DNA from: Firmicutes bacterium UBA5774
Lineage (GTDB): Bacteria; Bacillota; Clostridia; Peptostreptococcales; Anaerovoracaceae
Direction: 5' to 3'
Assembly: GCA_002418625.1 (NCBI GenBank)
Contig: DIEM01000072.1
Span: 1-13,409, forward strand
DNA: 13,409 nt
Under the pieces are notes generated by a model. The model made no database searches and was not told the DNA's origin. It saw nothing but the letters and a program-made list of their open reading frames with translations. How positions within the stretch are numbered: the first letter of the stretch is position 1; each line of letters opens with the position of its first letter. Below, in pieces: positions 6,439-13,409 of the stretch. The position numbers and the translations under genes are program-made.

Positions 6439-6466
6439 TTGCTTAACGCCGCTTCTATGATAAAAT
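6439..6466 (+). promoter_or_regulatory. Promoter of the flavoprotein-cob operon
   Basis: TTGCTT (6439-6444), a 16-base spacer and TAAAAT (6461-6466) preceded by TGA form a -35 plus extended -10 promoter. Transcription would start near 6473, some 40 bases before the first gene. An alternative TATAAT at 6466-6471 has a spacer of 21 bases and is less likely. No cobalamin riboswitch elements lie in the short leader. Confidence 0.6.
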
Positions 6467-6512
6467 ATAATAATCTGGGAACGACAGATGTAAGGCTGGG
6501 GAGGAAAAAATC

Positions 6513-7802
6513 ATGAAAGGTATTGAAGTCATAGTCATCGGATGCGGCGCTTCGGGCATGATGGCGGCTGTCGCCGCAGCAAGAAACGGGGCGAATGTCA
6601 GGATCATAGAAAAAAATGACCGAGCAGGGAAAAAGCTGCTGGCTACCGGAAACGGCAGATGCAATTTTACGAACATGACCGTTCAGGCCTCTGATTTTAA
6701 CAACTCGGATAAGGGGTTCACGGACGCCGCGTTCGGCTGTTTCGGCGTGGAAAAAACGATAGATTTCTTTGAGCAGCTTGGAATATTTCCAAGAATAGAA
6801 GCGGAAGGCCGCGTCTATCCCTATTCGGAACAGGCGGCATCGGTGCTGGGGGCCTTTCTTACGGAGCTGAAGCGTCTGCGCGTGGAAATAGTGTTTTCAA
6901 GCCCTGTCTCCGGCGTTAAAAAGATCGGAGACGCATTCGTCGTATTGATCGACGGGGGCAGGCAATACAAGGCAGACAAAGTCATCGTCGCGTGCGGCGG
7001 GAAGGCAGGCAGCCAATATGGCTGTACCGGGGACGGTTATGCGGTCGCCGTTTCATTCAGCCATCGATTGGCGCCGCCGAGGCCGGCGCTGGTCCAGATC
7101 GAATGCGAGGCTCCGTTTTTCAGGCAGTTGAAGGGCGTGCGCGCCAAGGGCAGGGTTTCTCTAGTCGATTCACTTCATGGCAGCTTCACAGACAGCCTGG
7201 ATGAAGCCGGAGAGATACAGTTTACTGAGACAGGCTTGTCAGGGATCTGCATTTTCAATCTGAGCCGCTACATCGCCAAAATGCCGCAATCGGGACAGCA
7301 AGGCGAGAAGGAGAAGGCGGTCGTCAGGCTCGACCTTATCCCTGAGATGACGAAAGAACAGCTGACGGAAAAGCTGAAGGAGCGGCTGCTGCATTCCGGC
7401 CATAAGACCCTTGAAGAATTTTTGAACGGTATCGTCAACCACAAATTGATCGAGGTCATCCTAAAAGAATCGAGAGCCTGGGAAGGATACAAGAGCAGCG
7501 CTGCGCTGGATGCGGCGGCCATCGACAGGATCGTCAGGACGCTCAAAGGCTGGGATATTAAAGTGACGGGGACGAAGGGCTGGAAGGACGCGCAGGTGAC
7601 GGCCGGCGGCGTCTTGACTGAGGATGTCGACACAACGGCTATGGAATCAAAGCTCGTTAAAGGATTGTATTTTGCCGGAGAGATCCTGGATGTGGACGGG
7701 CGCTGCGGCGGCTATAATCTGCAGTGGGCCTGGTCTTCCGGCTATGTTGCCGGCGAAGCCGCCGGAGGTGGAAGCGGGAGCAGACATGCTGAGGATCAAT
7801 GA
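6513..7802 (+). CDS. HI0933/YhiN (BaiN-like) family flavoprotein
   Basis: This 429-residue FAD-dependent oxidoreductase belongs to the HI0933/YhiN group, annotated variously as aminoacetone oxidase-like or BaiN-like. The FAD-binding Rossmann motif is at the N-terminus (IGCGASGMMAAVAA, G10-x-G12-x-x-G15), with the acidic end of the second strand at E34 and the family run KKLLATGNGRCNFTN after it. The C-terminus has the matching block TAGGV, GLYFAGEILDVDG and CGGYNLQWAWSSGY, which completes the FAD site. No signal peptide or membrane segment is seen, so it is cytoplasmic. The substrate is not known; bile-acid or amine oxidation reported for relatives should not be transferred without test. GGGGAGGA lies about eight bases before the ATG. 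Its last 17 bases overlap the next flavoprotein gene, implying translational coupling. Confidence 0.9.
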   Translation: MKGIEVIVIGCGASGMMAAVAAARNGANVRIIEKNDRAGKKLLATGNGRCNFTNMTVQASDFNNSDKGFTDAAFGCFGVEKTIDFFEQLGIFPRIEAEGRVYPYSEQAASVLGAFLTELKRLRVEIVFSSPVSGVKKIGDAFVVLIDGGRQYKADKVIVACGGKAGSQYGCTGDGYAVAVSFSHRLAPPRPALVQIECEAPFFRQLKGVRAKGRVSLVDSLHGSFTDSLDEAGEIQFTETGLSGICIFNLSRYIAKMPQSGQQGEKEKAVVRLDLIPEMTKEQLTEKLKERLLHSGHKTLEEFLNGIVNHKLIEVILKESRAWEGYKSSAALDAAAIDRIVRTLKGWDIKVTGTKGWKDAQVTAGGVLTEDVDTTAMESKLVKGLYFAGEILDVDGRCGGYNLQWAWSSGYVAGEAAGGGSGSRHAEDQ

Positions 7803-9432
7803 AATCAGGCTCGGGCTCGATGAGGATATGGATAGCATACCCGAAAAGATCATCAAGAGGCTGGGCATCCGCAGGGCGGACCTGCTGTCCTGGGCTATAT
7901 CCAAGGAATCCATCGATGCCAGGAATAAAGAAGATATCAAGCTGATATACAGTGTCACGATAGAAACACGCAATGAAAAGGAGCTTCTGCGCAAGGCTGC
8001 CGGATACAAGCTGGAAAAATGCGAAAGAACCGTCTATGCCTGGCCTGAGGCAGGGCTTGAGGAGCTTCGCGGGAGGCCAGTCGTCGTGGGCTTCGGTCCC
8101 TGCGGCATGTTCGCCGCTCTGGTGCTGGCGGAACGCGGCTACAAACCAGTCGTGATCGAGCGGGGAAAGCCGATGGATGAACGGTCTGCGGACGTGCAGG
8201 ATTTTTGGAGGTCTGGCAAGCTTTTAGCAGAATCCAATGTCCAATTCGGTGAAGGCGGCGCCGGAGCGTTTTCTGACGGAAAACTGACGACTGGGATCAG
8301 GGACAGGCGCTTGAGGAAGGTTCTGGAAGAGCTCGTTGAAGCGGGCGGCCCGGAAGACATCCTATATAAGCAGAAGCCGCATATCGGAACAGATATCCTC
8401 AGGAAAGCCGTTGTCAATATAAGGGAAAAAATCATCGGCCTCGGCGGTGAGATCCGTTTCAGGACCAGACTTGCGGCGATCACGCCTGACGGCATCGGCG
8501 TCCATGGGCCTGATGCATCTTCAATATCGCGGATACCGGCTGAAGCGGTCATTCTTTCCATTGGCCACAGCGCCAGGGATACGATGGCCATGCTTTACGA
8601 AGCCGGATTGGAAATGGAACAGAAACCGTTCTCCATCGGCGTCAGGATCGAGCATCCCCAATCGTTCATCGACCGGGCCCAATACGGCGGCCAAGCGGGA
8701 AACAGAAGACTCGGCGCTGCGGAATACAAGCTGTCGCATCACTGCGCGAGTGGAAGGGGCGTTTATACGTTTTGCATGTGTCCCGGCGGACATGTGATCG
8801 GAGCGGCCTCCGAAGAGGGCGGTGTTGTGACCAACGGCATGAGCTATCACAGCCGCAGCGCAGCCAATGCAAACAGCGCAGCGCTTGTCGATGTCAGGAC
8901 GGAGGATTTTGCATCCCTGCATCCGCTGGCCGGGATCGAATTTCAGAGACGATGGGAACGCGCCGCCTTTGAGCTTGGCGGCGGAACTTATAAAGCCCCT
9001 GCACAAAGGATCGGAGATTTTCTGGGGCCGGGAATACACGGAGCTGATAGAGGCGGTACGGACGAAGAAAGTGGCGAATGGTCCGCCGATGCGGATCAGA
9101 TCAGGATCCTGCCGACTTATAAGCCGGGTGTCGTATGGAGTGATCTGCATCGCTGCCTCCCGGATTTCGCGCTGGAAGCTCTAGAAGAAGCGCTTCCGGC
9201 CTTCGGAAGAAAAATCAGGGGCTTCGATCATCCGGACGGAATATTGACCGGCGTTGAAACACGAAGCTCGTCACCGGTCAGGATCAGGAGGGACGAGTCG
9301 CTGCGCGGCAGTATCCGGCGCATTTATCCCGCCGGAGAGGGCGCCGGCTACGCCGGCGGCATCGTGTCCGCGGCCGTGGACGGCATAAAGGCCGCTGAAG
9401 CGATCATCGAGACGTATGCCCCTCTGAAGTGA
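7786..9432 (+). CDS. COG2509-like FAD-dependent dehydrogenase
   Basis: This 548-residue protein is an uncharacterised FAD-dependent dehydrogenase of the COG2509 type. Residues 1-95 form a small N-terminal domain (starting MLRINEIRLGLDED) typical of the family. The FAD Rossmann motif follows at VVVGFGPCGMFAALVLAERG (G102, G104, G107), then the family block NVQFGEGGAGAFSDGKL (151-167). The C-terminus ends with YPAGEGAGYAGGIVSAAVDG, which closes the FAD site. It is cytoplasmic and its substrate is unknown. The ATG at 7786 has GGGAG at 7776-7780 and lies inside the end of the preceding gene; the frame stays open upstream but without family similarity. The length fits the family. Its pairing with another flavoprotein and with the cob genes suggests, but does not show, a redox role near corrinoid metabolism. 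Confidence 0.87.
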   Translation: MLRINEIRLGLDEDMDSIPEKIIKRLGIRRADLLSWAISKESIDARNKEDIKLIYSVTIETRNEKELLRKAAGYKLEKCERTVYAWPEAGLEELRGRPVVVGFGPCGMFAALVLAERGYKPVVIERGKPMDERSADVQDFWRSGKLLAESNVQFGEGGAGAFSDGKLTTGIRDRRLRKVLEELVEAGGPEDILYKQKPHIGTDILRKAVVNIREKIIGLGGEIRFRTRLAAITPDGIGVHGPDASSISRIPAEAVILSIGHSARDTMAMLYEAGLEMEQKPFSIGVRIEHPQSFIDRAQYGGQAGNRRLGAAEYKLSHHCASGRGVYTFCMCPGGHVIGAASEEGGVVTNGMSYHSRSAANANSAALVDVRTEDFASLHPLAGIEFQRRWERAAFELGGGTYKAPAQRIGDFLGPGIHGADRGGTDEESGEWSADADQIRILPTYKPGVVWSDLHRCLPDFALEALEEALPAFGRKIRGFDHPDGILTGVETRSSSPVRIRRDESLRGSIRRIYPAGEGAGYAGGIVSAAVDGIKAAEAIIETYAPLK

Positions 9433-9471
9433 GTGAAGTGAGATTCTAATTGTTTGAAAGGGAAATGCCGA

Positions 9472-10560
9472 ATGGGCAAAGGATACCAAAATATTGACTA
9501 TAAAGAAATGCTCCGCGAGATAAGGCCTGCGGACCGGAATGCCCTTGCAGCCGCGCAAAGGCACATGGACAGTCTTATCAAGCCGCTTGGGAGCCTGGGA
9601 AAGCTGGAGGAGATCGCCGTCAGGATCGCCGGAATGACTGGCCGGACCCACAATGATGTCTCCTTGAAATGCACGATTGTGATGGCCGCCGACAACGGGA
9701 TCTGCGAGGAGGGCGTTGCCGGTTCGCCGCAGGAGATCACGCTGGCACAGGCAATTAATATGACGAAAGGAATCTGCGGCATCGGGGTTTTATCACGGGT
9801 TGCGGGATCCGAGCTCCGTGTAGTCGACATTGGGATCGACAGTGATTATAAGAATGATAAGCTCATCGATGCCAAGGTGCGGCGGGGAACCGCTAATTTC
9901 GCGAAAGGACCGGCCATGACGCGGGAAGAGGCAGAGCAAGCCATCAACACAGGCGCGCGCATGGTTGCGGAACTGATCGGCCGGGGCTTTTCGGTGATTG
10001 GAACAGGCGAGATGGGTATCGGCAATACGAGCTCGAGCAGTGCCGTAATCATGACACTCACAGGTTCCGGAGCCGATGAGGCTGTGGGCATCGGCGGCGG
10101 ATTGACCCGCGAAGCATTGGAGGACAAGAAGAAAGTGCTGGAGGCCGCGATTCTGCTGAATCATCCGGATGCGGATGATCCGGTCGATATCATCTCCAAG
10201 GTTGGCAGCCTGGATATCGCCGGGCTGATGGGATGCTTTATTGGAGCGGCATATTTCCGTGTGCCTGTCGTTGTGGATGGTGTCATCTCCATAGCGGCGG
10301 CATTGGCTGCAAACCGCATGAATGCTCATATCAGGGATTTCATGATTGCTTCGCATATATCGAAGGAGCCTGCCTATAAGATAGCGCAGGCGGAGATGGG
10401 TCTCAGGCCGATGCTCGACATGGATATGAGGCTTGGCGAAGGTACAGGCTGTCCGCTGGCTTTCAGCATTATCGACGCCGCCTGCGCCATCATGAATAAT
10501 ATGGCGACATTTGACGAATTGGGAATAGATAAGGACTATCGCGTGGATAACAGGATATGA
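9472..10560 (+). CDS. cobT: Nicotinate-nucleotide:dimethylbenzimidazole phosphoribosyltransferase
   Basis: This 362-residue cytoplasmic enzyme transfers ribose phosphate from nicotinate mononucleotide to a lower-ligand base, giving alpha-ribazole phosphate for cobamide assembly. Family blocks are clear: KPLGSLGKLE near 38-47, DNGICEEGVAGSPQEIT (74-90), GEMGIGNTSSSSA (179-191), GIGGGL, and MRLGEGTGCPLAF (319-331), where E323 matches the catalytic Glu of Salmonella CobT (E317 in that enzyme, from family knowledge). Length is normal. The ATG at 9472 has AAAGGGA eight bases upstream; a TTG at 9454 is in frame but lacks a ribosome site. It lies 39 bases after the flavoprotein gene and begins the cob cluster. 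Which base it activates (benzimidazole or another) cannot be read from the sequence. Confidence 0.97.
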   Translation: MGKGYQNIDYKEMLREIRPADRNALAAAQRHMDSLIKPLGSLGKLEEIAVRIAGMTGRTHNDVSLKCTIVMAADNGICEEGVAGSPQEITLAQAINMTKGICGIGVLSRVAGSELRVVDIGIDSDYKNDKLIDAKVRRGTANFAKGPAMTREEAEQAINTGARMVAELIGRGFSVIGTGEMGIGNTSSSSAVIMTLTGSGADEAVGIGGGLTREALEDKKKVLEAAILLNHPDADDPVDIISKVGSLDIAGLMGCFIGAAYFRVPVVVDGVISIAAALAANRMNAHIRDFMIASHISKEPAYKIAQAEMGLRPMLDMDMRLGEGTGCPLAFSIIDAACAIMNNMATFDELGIDKDYRVDNRI

Positions 10561-10606
10561 CAGGCATGGATTCTGTTTGATTCTGGGAAAATACAGGAGA
10601 ATTGCG

Positions 10607-11167
10607 ATGCAGGATATTATTTTTGTAACAGGCGGCGCAAGGAGCGGAAAAAGCAGCTTTGCCGAAGGAATCGCCTCCGGGTATTCTGAAAGAGTGCTTT
10701 ACCTTGCGACTGCAGTCGGATTTGACGAGGAAATGAAGGAACGGATCCGAAATCATAGAAACGCACGACCCGTGACATGGAAAACCGTCGAGCGCTTCGA
10801 AGCGCTTGGAGATATGGCCGAAGAGCCTGATTTCAAAGAATCGGATGTCATTTTGCTGGATTGTCTCAGTCTTATGCTGAATAACCGCATGCATTACGCA
10901 GGCATTGATTTTGGCAGCAGAGACTTCGAAAGCTTTATAGGTTTTGAGCAGGAGGTCCTCGGCGACCTCGGGCAGCTGGCGGCATTGGCGGAGAGAACCA
11001 ACAAGAGGCTGATCATTGTCAGCAATGAGATCGGCATGGGGCTCGTGCCTGCCGACCCGGTGTCCAGGCAATATCGGGATATGCTCGGCAGGCTGAACAG
11101 GTTTGCGGCGAAAATGGCGCACGAGGCGTATTTTCTGGTTTCCGGCATGCCAATTAAAATAAAATGA
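10607..11167 (+). CDS. cobU: Adenosylcobinamide kinase / adenosylcobinamide-phosphate guanylyltransferase
   Basis: This 186-residue bifunctional enzyme phosphorylates adenosylcobinamide and then attaches GMP, preparing it for CobS. The N-terminal P-loop is TGGARSGKSSFAE (K15, S16). The block RIRNHRNARP contains H50, which corresponds to the His that carries the GMP intermediate in Salmonella CobU. VILLDCLSLMLNN (81-93) and SNEIGMGLVP (139-148) are further family blocks. Length is as usual. AGGAGA at 10595-10600 selects the ATG at 10607; an in-frame start at 10577 has no such site. It follows cobT after 46 bases and precedes cobS after 52 bases in the same direction. Presence of CobU means the cell can use cobinamide or its precursors, by synthesis or salvage. 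Confidence 0.96.
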   Translation: MQDIIFVTGGARSGKSSFAEGIASGYSERVLYLATAVGFDEEMKERIRNHRNARPVTWKTVERFEALGDMAEEPDFKESDVILLDCLSLMLNNRMHYAGIDFGSRDFESFIGFEQEVLGDLGQLAALAERTNKRLIIVSNEIGMGLVPADPVSRQYRDMLGRLNRFAAKMAHEAYFLVSGMPIKIK

Positions 11168-11219
11168 TTGGGACTGCGCTTTCACCCGGCCGTTTGACAA
11201 ATTATCAAGGAGCGTTTTT

Positions 11220-11942
11220 ATGAAAAGCCTTTTGCTGATGGTTTCTTTTTTCACAAGAATACCTGTCCATAAAATTGAATACAGCGAAGAGCGATATATC
11301 AGGGGAATCAAATATGTTCCGCTGATTGGACTGCTGACCGGCGGAGCATTGTATGCGGCATCGTTTGCGGTTTCCTGCCTGGACCGGGATGTCTCCGCCA
11401 TCATTCTTGCGGCTGTATACATTTTACTTACCGGAGCCCTGCATATTGACGGCATGGCGGACACCTGCGACGGCCTGTTTAGCGGCAGGGACCGGGACAG
11501 AGTCCTTGAGATCATGAGAGACAGCAGGAACGGAACATATGGTGTGATAAGCATTGCCTTCCATATGGTTTTTTATGTTGTCATGTTTAGATATATTCCT
11601 TATGAAGCGCTGATCGTAATGCCGGTTACGGGAAAGAGCGCCTCGATCGTTTCAGCATATATGGCAAATTATGTCAGAAACGAGGGGCTCGGAAAAGTGT
11701 TCGCGGAGAATTGCGGCAGACGGGAATTGGCATCGGCCATCATCGTGCCGGTCATCGTTTCCGTCTTTACGGCGCCTGAATTTCTGATTGGCGCTGCCTT
11801 GGCCCTTGCGTCGTCCGTCGGTATAACGGCATGGCTGAAAAAAAGGATCGGCGGGATCACCGGAGATACGATGGGCTTTGTGTGTGAATCGGCGCAAATG
11901 GTGTTCGTTTTTACGATGTATCTGATAGGAGTGATTCAATGA
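11220..11942 (+). CDS. cobS: Adenosylcobinamide-GDP ribazoletransferase (cobalamin synthase)
   Basis: This 240-residue membrane protein joins adenosylcobinamide-GDP (from CobU) to alpha-ribazole or its phosphate (from CobT), giving the complete cobamide or its phosphate. The metal and substrate motif is ALHIDGMADTCDGLFSGRD (H75, D77, D81, D84), followed by EIMRDSRNGTYGV (R100, D101). Several hydrophobic helices are visible between residues 33 and 72, 107 and 150, and near the C-terminus, as expected for this integral membrane enzyme. AAGGAG at 11207-11212 lies seven bases before the ATG. The stop overlaps the next start in an ATGA arrangement, which couples translation with the phosphatase that completes the pathway. 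Confidence 0.96.
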   Translation: MKSLLLMVSFFTRIPVHKIEYSEERYIRGIKYVPLIGLLTGGALYAASFAVSCLDRDVSAIILAAVYILLTGALHIDGMADTCDGLFSGRDRDRVLEIMRDSRNGTYGVISIAFHMVFYVVMFRYIPYEALIVMPVTGKSASIVSAYMANYVRNEGLGKVFAENCGRRELASAIIVPVIVSVFTAPEFLIGAALALASSVGITAWLKKRIGGITGDTMGFVCESAQMVFVFTMYLIGVIQ

Positions 11943-12532
11943 GGCTTATATTCATAAGGCATCCCGAAACACATGCCAATGTCAGGAAATTGATCTACGG
12001 CAGGACTGAATCCGATTATTCCGAAAAAGGGAAGAACAGTATTCGCTGGGTTGTCGAGCATTTAAGAGAGCGGACCATCAGCGGAATCTATGCCAGTCCG
12101 CTAAAGAGAACGGCCATGCTCGCCGATTCCATAGGCACTGAATACGGCGTGCCTGTCCGCTTCAGGGACGAGCTTATGGAAATGGATTTCGGCGTGTTTG
12201 AAAATCTGACGCCGGAAGAGGCTGCGGAGAAATATGATCAGTATTATAAGGCGTTTATGGATAATTACACAGATTACATGATTCCTGACGGCGAGAGTTT
12301 CAGGGGTGTTTATGATCGCGTTGCGGGCTTTATGCAAGAGATTATCGCTGCTGACGGGACCTGTGTGATCGTCACGCATGGCATGGTCATCAAGGCGGCG
12401 CTCGCGTACCTGCTGGATTTGGGGCTGGATGATGTCTGGCACTTCAATACCCAGCCCGCGGCAATAATAGAAATAGAATATCGGGATCGTTACGGCGTAC
12501 TTCATGGGCTGACCGGTCCCGACATGGGATAG
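11939..12532 (+). CDS. cobC: Histidine phosphatase, probable alpha-ribazole phosphatase
   Basis: This 197-residue cytoplasmic enzyme belongs to the histidine phosphatase (phosphoglycerate mutase-like) superfamily. The catalytic RHPET block is at the N-terminus (R7, H8), SPLKRT follows, the acid-base Glu lies in LMEMDFGVFE, and THGMV carries the second catalytic His. The superfamily is broad, so the motifs alone do not fix the substrate. Its place between cobS and cobO, with a four-base ATGA overlap with cobS, supports a CobC role: removing phosphate from alpha-ribazole phosphate or cobalamin phosphate. RHPET has Pro where many members have Gly or Ala, a conservative change. The confidence given is for the family and the context-based role together. 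Confidence 0.85.
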   Translation: MRLIFIRHPETHANVRKLIYGRTESDYSEKGKNSIRWVVEHLRERTISGIYASPLKRTAMLADSIGTEYGVPVRFRDELMEMDFGVFENLTPEEAAEKYDQYYKAFMDNYTDYMIPDGESFRGVYDRVAGFMQEIIAADGTCVIVTHGMVIKAALAYLLDLGLDDVWHFNTQPAAIIEIEYRDRYGVLHGLTGPDMG

Positions 12533-12548
12533 GAAGGAGAACGAAAGA

Positions 12549-13064
12549 ATGGATAAAGGCTACATACAGGTTTATACGGGAAACGGCAAGGGCAAGACGA
12601 CAGCCGCCCTGGGAATCAGCTTGAGGGCGGTGTGTGCCGGCAACAAGGTGTTTTTCGGTCAATTCATGAAAGGGCAGGAATACAGTGAACTTAAAGCGTC
12701 ACAGCTTCTTCCGGGTTGGGAGATGGAGCAGTTCGGCGGGGAGTGCTTTATTAACGGGAAGCCTTCACAAAAGGATATCGATGATGCGCACGCGGGACTT
12801 GACAGGATGCGGGAGGTTCTTTCCTCAGGCAAATATGACCTCGTTGTGTTTGATGAAATCAACACATCGCTGTTTTTCAACCTGATCTCCGTGGAGGAAG
12901 TGATGGAGGTCCTGGACCTGAAGCCGCAGGGAACCGAAGTCGTCCTGACAGGCAGGTACGCACCGGATGAAATCATAGCGAGGGCGGATCTGGTGACAGA
13001 GATGAAGGAAATCAAACACTATTACAGTCAGGGCGTCAACGCCAGAGTTGGCATTGAAAACTAA
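12549..13064 (+). CDS. cobO: Corrinoid adenosyltransferase (CobO/BtuR type)
   Basis: This 171-residue cytoplasmic enzyme transfers the adenosyl group of ATP to cob(I)alamin or precursors, making the coenzyme form. The family P-loop YTGNGKGKTTAALG is at residues 9-22 (K14, K16, T17), and the Walker-B-like VVFDEIN has D102 and E103. LTGRYAPDEIIARADLVTEM near 133-152 is a further family block (TGR.AP.E...AD..TEM). AAGGAGA (12534-12540) stands eight bases before the ATG. It is the last gene of the operon, 16 bases after the phosphatase gene, and its stop is only 10 bases from the end of the converging gpmI gene; no terminator hairpin lies between them. Confidence 0.95.
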   Translation: MDKGYIQVYTGNGKGKTTAALGISLRAVCAGNKVFFGQFMKGQEYSELKASQLLPGWEMEQFGGECFINGKPSQKDIDDAHAGLDRMREVLSSGKYDLVVFDEINTSLFFNLISVEEVMEVLDLKPQGTEVVLTGRYAPDEIIARADLVTEMKEIKHYYSQGVNARVGIEN

Positions 13065-13074
13065 AACGTGATAT

Positions 13075-13409
13075 CTATTTGAGGATCAGTGTCGTACCCG
13101 TCATCTCAGCCGGCTTCGAAAGTCCCATCATGTCAAGAAGCGTCGGGGCGATGTCGGCCAGAATGCCATCGCTGCGAAGCCTCAAAGGCTGATCCGGCAG
13201 GTGATCCCTGTCTGACAGAACAATAAAGGGCACACGGTTCAACGTGTGGGCTGTAAACGGCTGATCATGCTCATCGAGCATCTTTTCCGCATTTCCGTGG
13301 TCGGCGGTCAGTAAAATGAATCCGTCTTTCGCCAGGATGGCTTTCGTTACCATGCAGACGCATTCGTCTATGGCTTCGATCGCTCTCACGGCGGCCGGAA
13401 GCACGCCGG
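13075..13409 (-). CDS. gpmI: Cofactor-independent phosphoglycerate mutase, C-terminal part
   Basis: The window cuts this minus-strand gene, leaving about the last 110 residues. They belong to the 2,3-bisphosphoglycerate-independent phosphoglycerate mutase, which interconverts 3- and 2-phosphoglycerate in glycolysis and gluconeogenesis. Visible blocks are AIEAIDECV, LLTADHGNAEKM with the metal-binding Asp-His pair, FTAHTLNRVPFIVL with the metal-binding His of TAHT, and the terminal DGILADIAPTLLDMMGL. The gene ends normally with TAG at 13075-13077. The N-terminal phosphatase part with the catalytic Ser is outside the window. It converges on cobO with a 10-base gap and belongs to a separate transcription unit. 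Confidence 0.93.
   Translation of the reverse strand, partial: GVLPAAVRAIEAIDECVCMVTKAILAKDGFILLTADHGNAEKMLDEHDQPFTAHTLNRVPFIVLSDRDHLPDQPLRLRSDGILADIAPTLLDMMGLSKPAEMTGTTLILK

Noticed and set aside
7624..7785. Longer start of the COG2509-like protein within the preceding flavoprotein gene
   Set aside because: The extra residues are an out-of-frame reading of the conserved FAD block of the preceding gene; the ATG at 7786 has a ribosome site and gives the normal length.
9433..9471. Direct repeat GTGAGTGAAGTGAG-like segment before cobT
   Set aside because: Too short and simple to mean anything beyond chance.
11194..11199. Perfect TTGACA before cobS as a promoter
   Set aside because: A -10 box at proper distance would overlap the cobS start codon region, and none is present.
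10490..11554. Open frame of 354 codons on the minus strand across cobU and cobS
   Set aside because: Both genes opposite are certain from their motifs. The translated minus-strand frame has no recognisable domain and spans intergenic sequence with ribosome sites for the other strand.

Overview
The window looks like a chromosomal stretch from an anaerobic, low-to-mid GC member of the Firmicutes, most likely Clostridia. This is inferred from gene content (a group 4 hydrogenase-type membrane complex, cobamide salvage genes, a DUF4914-type protein), strong AGGAGG-like ribosome binding sites, sigmaA-like promoters with extended -10 elements, and a yybP-ykoY manganese riboswitch. No insertion sequence, phage gene, CRISPR array, rRNA or tRNA was seen. 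Gene density is high and no gene-free gap exceeds 190 bases.

Layout. (1) Positions 1-1191 (+) hold the end of an operon for a complex I / group 4 [NiFe]-hydrogenase-like enzyme: the C-terminus of the large subunit, then a fusion of a two-cluster ferredoxin domain to a NuoB/HycG-like small subunit. The large subunit has lost both cysteines of its C-terminal metal-ligand motif, so it is probably a hydrogenase-related (Ehr-like) complex and not a true hydrogenase. (2) A converging gene (1280-3163, -) encodes a 627-residue DUF4914-like protein with a PEPCK/HPr-kinase style P-loop, ended by a very strong intrinsic terminator. (3) 3336-4612 (+) is a ccdA-tlpA pair that passes thiol reducing power across the membrane. 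(4) 4592-5531 (+) is a self-contained manganese export unit: a promoter inside the end of tlpA, a Mn2+ riboswitch whose P1 helix competes with a terminator, and a TMEM165/GDT1 (UPF0016) transporter. (5) 5476-6342 (-) is a membrane-anchored YkuE-like metallophosphoesterase that overlaps the transporter gene tail to tail. (6) 6513-13064 (+) is a probable seven-gene operon: two unrelated flavoproteins (HI0933/BaiN-like and COG2509-like), then cobT, cobU, cobS, a cobC-like phosphatase and a cobO-type adenosyltransferase. (7) The window ends inside a converging gpmI (phosphoglycerate mutase) gene.

How the genes work together. The cob genes cover corrinoid adenosylation (CobO), cobinamide activation (CobU), lower-base activation (CobT), joining of the two halves (CobS) and phosphate removal (CobC). 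This is the late nucleotide-loop and salvage part of cobamide metabolism; no corrin-ring (cbi/cob early) genes are in view. CcdA and TlpA form an electron relay to extracytoplasmic disulfides. The riboswitch and transporter form a manganese detoxification circuit. The most unusual items are the cysteine-less hydrogenase-like large subunit with its fused partner, the unexplained DUF4914-like kinase-fold candidate, and the compact promoter/riboswitch/terminator nested at the end of tlpA. Operon membership and organism assignment are inferences from spacing and content; no database search was run.
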